Source: Sulfuriferula sp. (GTDB lineage Bacteria > Pseudomonadota > Gammaproteobacteria > Burkholderiales > Sulfuriferulaceae). From it: a stretch of DNA of 9,121 nucleotides. The stretch spans positions 1 through 9,121 of the forward strand of contig DAICZK010000028.1 in assembly GCA_027311185.1 (NCBI GenBank). The letters are read 5' to 3'. The notes under the pieces were generated by a model, which saw nothing but the letters and a program-made list of their open reading frames with translations, was not told the DNA's origin and made no database searches. Of this stretch, positions 1 through 5,366 are shown one piece after another (within the stretch, counting starts at the first letter, position 1; each line of letters begins with the position of its first letter). The translations under genes and the position numbers were made by a program.

Positions 1-571
1 AGATTGCACCGGGTTCCGGCTGCAACAGGTCGAGGGCGTGCACGTCAGCCATCTTGCCATCGGAAATGTGGATGAAGCTCGGAATATTGCCCTTCAGGTC
101 GAGCAGCGTATGCATCTTCACGGCGGCCTTGGTGGTGCGAAAATGCGCCCACGGAAATACCGACAAGCACAGGTCGATGGTAGTCGAGTCGAGCGCATAA
201 ACTGTATTGGACAAATCCAGCCCAAGATCGTCCTTGATGTAAAGATCGCGCGCCTGAAGAATCAGGCGCTGCCCGAAATCGGCGTAAATTCGCCAGTCGC
301 GAGATTCGTTGGCATCGGCCAGTGTCGAACGTTTCACCTGTCCGCGAAACCCCATGTGGTAAAGCTTTCCGGTCTGAGCGCCCAGGCATACTTCAATATC
401 TCGAAGGCTCTCGCGGTAGGTCAATTGAGCAAAGGCCATGATGCGATATTGCTCGGCGCAAGTCATGGAACGAACGCCACGATCGCCACCGTAGCGCTCG
501 ACATATCGGGTAAAAGTTGTCCAGGGCAGGAAGTCCATTATTTGGGCGAAAAGCGTCTTGCCAGCGTTCAT
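1..571 (-). CDS. IS4-family transposase, N-terminal part (runs off left edge)
   Basis: The frame stays open from an ATG at 571 to the window edge, giving 190 codons without a stop. The start is supported by a GGAGG motif a few bases upstream and by the N-terminus MNAGKTLFAQIMDFLP, typical of IS4-family transposases with the DUF4372 N-terminal domain. That domain covers roughly residues 1-75 (note TCAEQYRIMAFAQLTYRESLRDIE). The RNase H-like DDE domain begins with YALDSTTIDLCLS, where D128 is the likely first catalytic aspartate; a second may be D171 or D176 in SDGKMADVHALD. The remaining catalytic residues lie outside the window. No frameshift is visible, so the copy may be intact. The enzyme would catalyse cut-and-paste movement of the element. 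Its insertion truncated the neighbouring gene at 705-1520. Confidence 0.88.
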   Translation of the reverse strand, partial: MNAGKTLFAQIMDFLPWTTFTRYVERYGGDRGVRSMTCAEQYRIMAFAQLTYRESLRDIEVCLGAQTGKLYHMGFRGQVKRSTLADANESRDWRIYADFGQRLILQARDLYIKDDLGLDLSNTVYALDSTTIDLCLSVFPWAHFRTTKAAVKMHTLLDLKGNIPSFIHISDGKMADVHALDLLQPEPGAI

Positions 572-710
572 GGCGTCCTCCGGGGGAAATCCCGGAAGTT
601 TGCCTGAGCCGGCGGTCGAAATCCAAATCGACACCACCCTTTATCGCTCGCAATCCCGCGTCAGTCGTGGCTTGCAGCGCTTCGAGTCGTTAATTAACCG
701 GACACTAGTG
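1..710 (-). mobile_element. IS4-family insertion sequence, partial (right end present, left end outside window)
   Basis: This segment holds the start of an IS4-family transposase gene plus about 139 bases of leader up to the presumed element end. I place the terminus at about 710 for two reasons. The adjacent secreted-protein gene matches its duplicate only from 711 rightward. The minus-strand sequence beginning CACTAGTGTCCGG looks like an IS terminal repeat and is not matched in the duplicate. The other terminus and the target-site duplication cannot be seen, so the boundary is inferred and could be off by a few bases. Confidence 0.75.
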
Positions 711-1520
711 CTTGCAGATGGATAAATCAAATGCCGGATATCCGAGAATCTCGGCAACGGACAGGTATTGCTTTATCCGCCCCTGCGTCAATTTATTCAG
801 GGGTGGCGAATTCAGTTCTGCACAGATCAACGATGCCTTTGAGGTTGCAACCAGCTCGGCTATCATGGGCAAATACTCTGTGTCTCCATCAGCATGGTTA
901 CGTTTATGCCATTTATAAACGTCAAGATACTGTTTGTATGAATGTGAATTGAAAATTGGGTGAAATCCATTGACAACATTTTCAGTATCCGTTGACCACT
1001 CATATACCATGGACAAATAATCCATACCTTCCGATACGTCTATTCTTTCGTCCCGAAACACAATTTCCGCCAGGTAGGATTGATATTCCGGGTGCCAGAC
1101 CAGATTCGGTTCGGTAATGACATAATCGAGACTGGCAACCAAATTCCCGCTTTCAAACAACATTAAAGTCGCAAAGTGCCCTTCGTCTTCGCCGCACAGT
1201 GCGACAATTTCTCTATGGTCAGGCCCATGGAGTAGCGCGCCCGGTTTGGCAAACTCCTTGACGGAACAGCCGCCCGGCCTGAGGTTGGTTTGCTTGAACA
1301 CAACTTCATTGGTTTTGGGCACCTTGACTTCGACTGTGCCGATCCAGCTCTCATCCCCGCCGCCCACAGTGGTTTTATAGGAATACTGGTAGCCTTCATG
1401 ATCGACATAAGTATATTCTGGCGGTAGAGGAGGCTCGCCGGGGGATGGCGAATTGCCTGCCCAGGAATTTGTCGAACTCAGAAAAATCAGAATCATCCAT
1501 CCGGTAAAAACAAGATGCAT
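705..1520 (-). CDS. Secreted four-cysteine protein, copy A; candidate periplasmic immunity protein, 3' end truncated by IS
   Basis: I do not recognise this family. The 271-residue product starts with a Sec signal peptide (hydrophobic residues 3-17, likely cleavage after SWA, residue 21) and then a proline-rich linker. The mature part has four cysteines (85, 109, 233, 269) that could form disulfides, which fits a periplasmic protein. It is about three quarters identical, by hand alignment, to the product of 3048-3875. Residues 34-66 and the blocks around YVITEPNLVWHPEYQSYLAEIVFR and NGFHPIFNSHSYKQYL are nearly unchanged, while residues about 157-183 and 200-215 differ strongly. An AAAGG motif 5 bases upstream supports the start. 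The duplicate ends ICKRGRKK, but this copy ends ICKH because the last codon and the TAG stop come from the adjacent IS terminus. The immunity role is inferred from context. Confidence 0.8.
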   Translation of the reverse strand: MHLVFTGWMILIFLSSTNSWAGNSPSPGEPPLPPEYTYVDHEGYQYSYKTTVGGGDESWIGTVEVKVPKTNEVVFKQTNLRPGGCSVKEFAKPGALLHGPDHREIVALCGEDEGHFATLMLFESGNLVASLDYVITEPNLVWHPEYQSYLAEIVFRDERIDVSEGMDYLSMVYEWSTDTENVVNGFHPIFNSHSYKQYLDVYKWHKRNHADGDTEYLPMIAELVATSKASLICAELNSPPLNKLTQGRIKQYLSVAEILGYPAFDLSICKH

Positions 1521-1657
1521 AAATACCTTTCGCCAGTAGGGGTATAAAGAGGAAAGTTTATGCTTTGTCAGTTGAAGTTTGTATGACCGTATTTTGAAGA
1601 TTGGATGAATTTAACGGTTTTCGCCGCGGCATTGAAAATGTCATGAGCGAGGCAGGG
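711..1657 (-). repeat. Duplicated segment, copy A (secreted-protein gene plus its promoter region)
   Basis: This stretch is homologous in the same orientation to 3066-4012. It includes almost the whole secreted-protein gene and about 135 bases upstream. Base-level identity is high in the promoter region, for example plus-strand gccagtaggggtataaag and ttggatgaatttaacggttt in both copies. It then fades with small gaps towards 1657, where gcattgaaa and gcgaggc are still recognisable. The two copies flank the 454-residue repeat-protein gene. Confidence 0.85.
1543..1571 (-). promoter_or_regulatory. Sigma-70-type promoter of secreted-protein gene copy A
   Basis: On the minus strand the sequence reads CTGACA (-35, 1566-1571), 17 bases, then TTTATA (-10, 1543-1548). 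The same boxes and spacing occur before copy B. Transcription should begin near 1536, giving a leader of about 16 bases that contains the AAAGG ribosome binding site. The second copy can therefore be transcribed independently of the upstream gene pair. Confidence 0.6.
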
Positions 1658-1686
1658 GCTGTCTGGCGAAATGGGTCACAGACGGA

Positions 1687-3051
1687 TTAAGTATTCCAGC
1701 TGGTGTCATCGTTTGAGTTCTGATTGGTGTTGTTGTCCGCAGCATAACCGCTGTCTGGATCATAGCGGGAATTGTCGTCGGCAATTACGCCGGCGTCGTC
1801 AACCGGAGTGCCGTCCGGCGCATAGTCATTCAGAGCGATGTTGCCTTGCCCGTCGTCCGTATAGGTGCTGAAACTGCCGTCCGCAGCGTAGTTACTGGTG
1901 GAGGTATTGCCCAGGCCGTCGTCGGTGATGGTGCTAAAGCTGCCATCCGATGCGCTGTTATTTATAGTAATGTTGTCTTGCGCGTCGCTCGTGTACGTAC
2001 GGGAACTGCCATCCGGCGCAGCGTTGTTCATGGTAATATTACCCAGGGCGTCTTCCGTGAAAGTGCTGTAGCTGCCGTCCGCTGCATAGATATTTCTGGT
2101 AATACCGCCTTGTGCGTTATCTGTGTTGGAGGTGTAATTGCCGTCCGCATCGTAACTTGTACTTGAGACGGATTCATCCGCTCGACAATTAGTCGTTCCG
2201 TAACTGCCGTCAGCCTTCCACCAGTTGCTGTTAAAATCGCCATTGGCGTTGAGTTGATTTACCTCGGAGCCGGAGGTATGGCTGGTTAGCGATGTGATAT
2301 CGCCATTCTGGAATCCAAGCTGGATGCCGTTTTCAGACTGCAACACGGTATCGATCTGCGCCAATTTGTCCTTGCCTGCATTCTCCAGCAAACAGATCCA
2401 GGCGTCGATCAGCATTTGCCGGTCCGTCGAGAAAGTAGACAAGTCCGCCAGATTCCCGGCTATCGCTTCGAAAGCCAAGCCGCCAGCCATGCCGGACTCG
2501 ATGACGTCCACGATCGTTGGTGGTTCGACCTGGTTCAGAATCTGATCGGGAAGTTCAGGAGAAGTGAAGTCGTGGGAGCGGGCTTCGTCTATCCAGGCGG
2601 GGTTATATAATTGCGCGTTAAGACTTGAATCCCATAACCATTTTCCTTCAGCATGTTCGAAGTCTTTTTTCTTTATGCCATCATGGTGTTTGATGTAAAC
2701 ATATTCGCCGATATTATTTAAGCTGTTTTTCTCTCGGTCTGACAGCGTCTTATACCACTCGTAATATCGATCTATATCGCTGTAAAATGCAATAATCTGA
2801 TTATCATTATTGTTTTTATCCCCCAGTTCCCGATGATGATCATGCCAGTTTGGATTGGTATATCCAAATAATCCGCTGGCTGTTGACCCCGGCTGAGTAT
2901 TTTTCATTTCTATTCCAAGGGTTGATTCTATGCAAGCCGCCTTGACAGCAATCGCTATCTTCTCTGACGACATTCCTTGGCTATCTCCATAATCGACAAT
3001 TTTTGTCAGCACGTCCTTTTGTCTTGATGTCAAATCATTTATTCCGCTCAT
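1687..3051 (-). CDS. Lysozyme/lytic-transglycosylase-like protein with 22-residue repeats; candidate peptidoglycan-targeting effector
   Basis: No named family is recognised. In the N-terminal part (about residues 8-160) AACIESTLG (E42) followed by SGLFGYTNPNW (59-69) resembles the lytic-transglycosylase signature of a catalytic Glu in an ES motif and a later GLMQ-like motif; NNDNQIIAFYSDIDRYYEWY (81-100) could be a following helix. This suggests cleavage of glycan strands, but only by motif. Residues 178-245 are mostly helical, with a Gly/Ala-rich SGMAGGLAFEAIAGN. Residues 279-410 are six 22-residue units of the pattern xADGSxSTxTxDxxGNITxN, which loosely recall Rhs/YD repeats. The tail is rich in Asp and Asn. 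No signal peptide is present, so it would need a dedicated secretion route or cell lysis. Its ATG overlaps the stop of the upstream secreted-protein gene (ATGA, 4 bases), implying translational coupling. The toxin role is inference. Confidence 0.8.
   Translation of the reverse strand: MSGINDLTSRQKDVLTKIVDYGDSQGMSSEKIAIAVKAACIESTLGIEMKNTQPGSTASGLFGYTNPNWHDHHRELGDKNNNDNQIIAFYSDIDRYYEWYKTLSDREKNSLNNIGEYVYIKHHDGIKKKDFEHAEGKWLWDSSLNAQLYNPAWIDEARSHDFTSPELPDQILNQVEPPTIVDVIESGMAGGLAFEAIAGNLADLSTFSTDRQMLIDAWICLLENAGKDKLAQIDTVLQSENGIQLGFQNGDITSLTSHTSGSEVNQLNANGDFNSNWWKADGSYGTTNCRADESVSSTSYDADGNYTSNTDNAQGGITRNIYAADGSYSTFTEDALGNITMNNAAPDGSSRTYTSDAQDNITINNSASDGSFSTITDDGLGNTSTSNYAADGSFSTYTDDGQGNIALNDYAPDGTPVDDAGVIADDNSRYDPDSGYAADNNTNQNSNDDTSWNT
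1822..2217 (-). repeat. Six in-frame 66-bp (22-residue) tandem repeats
   Basis: The repeats cover residues 279-410 of the 454-residue protein, with a half-unit before (NANGDFNSNWW) and a partial unit after (APDG). Each unit begins with an A/D-x-DG turn, continues with S/T-rich and D-rich segments, and most have GNIT or GGIT near residue 15-18. The first unit is the most degenerate and contains a cysteine. The fixed 66-base period keeps the frame, so copy number could change without breaking the gene. Confidence 0.88.
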
Positions 3052-3875
3052 TTCTTTCTACCCCTTTTGCAGATGGATAAATCAAATGCAGGATAACCAT
3101 CATCTTCAGCAATTGATTGGTATTTTTTTACCTGTTTTTTCGTCAGCCTGTTCAGGGGTGGCGAATTCAGTTCCGCACAGATCAACGATGTCTTTGAAGT
3201 TGCTACTAGTGTAGCTATCATGAGGAGATACCATGTATCGCCATAACCCTTTGTATTTTTAAATTGTTTATAATCCTGTAAATATTGTTTATATGAGTGT
3301 GAATTGAAGATCGGGTGAAATCCGTTGTCCGTATTGTCAGAAATCGGTGTCCACTCATATATCATGGGCAAATAAGCCATTCCTATTATTTTCATTCCCT
3401 CTCGAAACACAATTTCCGCCAAGTAGGATTGATATTCAGGATGCCAGACCAGATTCGGCTCTGTAATGACATAATCGAGTCTCGCGACTAAATCGCCCTT
3501 TTCAAATAACATCAAGGTCGGAAAGTGTCCCTCATCTTCGCCGCATAGTGCGACAATTTCCCAATTGTCAGGATCGGGGCCATATCGCAGCGCGTGAGGC
3601 TTGGCGAACTCCTTGACGGAACAGCCGCCAGGGCTTAGCTTGGTTTGCTTGAACACAACTTCGTGTGTTTTCGGTGCTTTGACTTCGACTGTACCGATCC
3701 AGCTTTCATCCCCGCCCCCTACCGTTGTTTTATAGGAATACTGATAACCTTCATGATCGACATAAGTGTATTCGGGCGGCATAGGGGGTTGGTCAGGGGG
3801 CGGTAAATCATCTGCCCGGGTAATTGCCGAGTTCAGCAAAATCAAAATAATCCATCCGGTAAAAACAAGACGCAT
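3048..3875 (-). CDS. Secreted four-cysteine protein, copy B (full length); candidate periplasmic immunity protein
   Basis: This is the intact 275-residue member of the duplicated pair; the family is not recognised. It has a Sec signal peptide (residues 3-18 hydrophobic, likely cleavage after TRA, residue 21), a proline-rich linker (PPPDQPPMPPEY) and a mature domain with cysteines at 85, 111, 233 and 269, all conserved in copy A. It ends with a basic tail, RGRKK, that copy A lacks. The strongest stretch of conservation is EYTYVDHEGYQYSYKTTVGGG, just after the linker. The gene is preceded by a good promoter and overlaps the next gene by ATGA, so the two proteins should be made together. An exported partner made alongside a hydrolase-like protein suggests immunity in the periplasm; an adaptor or inhibitor-type chaperone is an alternative. 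A GAAAG motif before the ATG at 3875 supports the start. Confidence 0.82.
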   Translation of the reverse strand: MRLVFTGWIILILLNSAITRADDLPPPDQPPMPPEYTYVDHEGYQYSYKTTVGGGDESWIGTVEVKAPKTHEVVFKQTKLSPGGCSVKEFAKPHALRYGPDPDNWEIVALCGEDEGHFPTLMLFEKGDLVARLDYVITEPNLVWHPEYQSYLAEIVFREGMKIIGMAYLPMIYEWTPISDNTDNGFHPIFNSHSYKQYLQDYKQFKNTKGYGDTWYLLMIATLVATSKTSLICAELNSPPLNRLTKKQVKKYQSIAEDDGYPAFDLSICKRGRKK

Positions 3876-4012
3876 AACTATCTTTCGCCAGTAGGGGTAT
3901 AAAGAGGAAAGTTTATGCTCTGTCAGTTGACGCTTGTGTGACCGTATTGTGAAGATTGGATGAATTTAACGGTTTTCATTTAATTAGCATTGAAAGCATT
4001 GTAGGCGAGGCG
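3066..4012 (-). repeat. Duplicated segment, copy B
   Basis: This is the partner of 711-1657 in direct orientation. It ends on the left three codons before the stop of the full-length gene, where copy A meets the IS end, and continues rightward through the promoter to about 4012. The parental duplication may have extended further left in copy A before the IS arrived. Confidence 0.85.
3898..3926 (-). promoter_or_regulatory. Sigma-70-type promoter of the secreted-protein/repeat-protein gene pair
   Basis: The minus strand shows CTGACA (3921-3926), a 17-base spacer and TTTATA (3898-3903). The boxes are identical to those of copy A, while several surrounding bases have changed. The predicted start site near 3891 gives a short leader before the ATG at 3875. 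It should drive both 3048-3875 and the overlapping 1687-3051. Confidence 0.6.
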
Positions 4013-4222
4013 GGTTAAGGCGGGAGTGTCGGCCACATCGTTTCGGGTGGCTGGCCAAGGTGCGGAACGATGTTATGGCGCGTTCGGTAAGCGCGAGTAG
4101 TTGGCGTGCGCATTAGCCAAACAACATCACTGCCAGGCTTTGCTGCGTCGCCCGGAAACCGGGCAACGCATTGAGCGGGCATTACGGACGCATGGCTGAT
4201 GGCTGGGTCGGCTAAGCCCGAC
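4013..4222. other. Non-coding stretch with a cluster of short inverted repeats
   Basis: With the upstream region of copy B this forms a 347-base gap without a convincing gene. It contains ACATCGTT (4035-4042) facing AACGATGT (4066-4073), TTGGC (4101-4105) facing GCCAA (4116-4120), a strong hairpin at 4144-4170, and GTCGG/CCGAC on the minus strand (4208-4223 region) just after the ccsB stop. None is followed by a clear run of T on either strand. The last could be a weak ccsB terminator. I see no RNA gene or coding remnant. Confidence 0.45.
4144..4170. repeat. Strong stem-loop of unknown role
   Basis: TGCGT pairs with ACGCA and, after one C-A mismatch, GCCCGG pairs with CCGGGC around an AAA loop on the plus strand. 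The structure is GC-rich but has no T-tract on either side, so an intrinsic terminator is not clearly supported. Confidence 0.55.
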
Positions 4223-5365
4223 TCATAGCGTGCCGTACGAATGCAGTCCCGATAAAAACATGTTGACGCCTAAAAACGCAAATACCGTCACGAATAGGCC
4301 GACCACCGCCCACCAGGCCAGTACCGGGCCACGCAGGCCTTTGACCAGGCGGATATGCAGCCATGCGGCATAATTGAGCCAGACGATCAGTGCCCAAGTC
4401 TCCTTGGGATCCCAGGACCAGTAGCCGCCCCATGCTTCTGAAGCCCATAACGCGCCCAGAATGGTGGCCAGGGTGAAGAACCCAAAACCCACGGCTATAG
4501 ATTTGTACATCACGTCGTCCAGCACATCGAGCTTGGGCAGGCGCGAGGCGAGGATGCCTTTATCCACGAACAGGTAGGCGACGCCGACCATGGCAGCGAG
4601 CGAGAATGAGCCATAGCCGATAAAGTTGGCAGGAACGTGAATTTTCATCCAGTAAGATTGCAACGCAGGAACCAGCGGCTGGATGCTCTGCGCTTGCCGG
4701 TCGAAGGTGTACCACAGCAGGAATCCGACCGCCGCGCTGATGACCGGCAGCACAAACGCGCCCATTTGCCGGGTTGCGTAGTGCGCTTCATAATAGAGAT
4801 ACAGCAGTGCGGTGATGATGGAAAATAAAATGAACACCTCGTACAGGTTGGAAACAGGAATATGCCCCACGTCCGGGCTGATCAGATAAGACTCGTACCA
4901 GCGCACCAGGAGTCCGACGATCCCCATGGTCAATGCGCTCCAGGTCAGTGCGCTGCCAACTTGCGCGGCAAAATCGGAGCGCGCCGCCAGGCCGATCCAG
5001 TAAGTCAGAGTGGCCATCACAAACAGCACGCTCATCCACATGACCGCGGTCTGGCTGGCCAAGATGTATTTGAGGAAAAAGGAGGATTGTGCGCGCGCCA
5101 GATCGCCGTGGTAATCGGCTATACCCATCAGGCTAAGCACGGCGACGGTGAGGAGCAGCATGCGTATCGGCTTCCAAAACCAGCCCAGTGCCGAGAATAC
5201 AGCCGCTGCGCCGAACAGGAAGACCTTTTCGTAGCTATCCATGTGCGTGCCGTATAGATTGAACGCGTAAATTGCACCACCCCATAACAGGGCCGAAAAT
5301 AACCAATCGAAAATATTGAGCTGCTTTATCAGGGCAGGGCGCGGCATGGTCTGGCTGAGTTGCAT
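4223..5365 (-). CDS. ccsB: System II cytochrome c biogenesis protein, heme handling subunit (CcsB/ResC, CcsA-type)
   Basis: This integral membrane protein works with ResB to carry heme to the periplasm and attach it to the CXXCH motifs of apocytochromes c. The 380-residue product has many hydrophobic helices and the family's tryptophan-rich WWD motif at 307-330 (WASEAWGGYWSWDPKETWAL). Histidines H243 (KIHVPANF), H337 (WLHIRL) and H375 (GLHSYG) have the spacing of the periplasmic and transmembrane heme-ligand histidines known in CcsBA proteins. Another histidine lies in GHIPVSNLYEVF (168). The length is normal for a separate CcsA-type subunit with extra N-terminal helices. The ATG at 5365 follows the resB stop by one base, with AAAGGA inside the end of resB as its ribosome binding site, so the two are translationally coupled. 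Naming varies: ccsA, ccsB and resC are all used for this subunit. Confidence 0.95.
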   Translation of the reverse strand: MQLSQTMPRPALIKQLNIFDWLFSALLWGGAIYAFNLYGTHMDSYEKVFLFGAAAVFSALGWFWKPIRMLLLTVAVLSLMGIADYHGDLARAQSSFFLKYILASQTAVMWMSVLFVMATLTYWIGLAARSDFAAQVGSALTWSALTMGIVGLLVRWYESYLISPDVGHIPVSNLYEVFILFSIITALLYLYYEAHYATRQMGAFVLPVISAAVGFLLWYTFDRQAQSIQPLVPALQSYWMKIHVPANFIGYGSFSLAAMVGVAYLFVDKGILASRLPKLDVLDDVMYKSIAVGFGFFTLATILGALWASEAWGGYWSWDPKETWALIVWLNYAAWLHIRLVKGLRGPVLAWWAVVGLFVTVFAFLGVNMFLSGLHSYGTL

Positions 5366-5366
5366 G

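Noticed and set aside
38..653. Several open frames on both strands over the transposase region
   Set aside because: They are out-of-frame shadows of the transposase reading leftward from 571, which has family motifs and a ribosome binding site.
1661..1683. GTCTG/CAGAC hairpin after the repeat-protein gene as a terminator
   Set aside because: The stem is five pairs with a 13-base loop and no T-run.
1846..2166. Plus-strand open frame with a regular, repetitive protein
   Set aside because: Its regularity is the shadow of the 66-base repeats coded on the other strand; it has no ribosome binding site or family resemblance.
1822..2217. CRISPR-like regular repeat array
   Set aside because: The 66-base units are contiguous, degenerate and in frame inside a protein gene; there are no unique spacers.
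4212..5257. Alternative open frames across ccsB
   Set aside because: They overlap a gene with clear WWD and histidine motifs and show no domain of their own.
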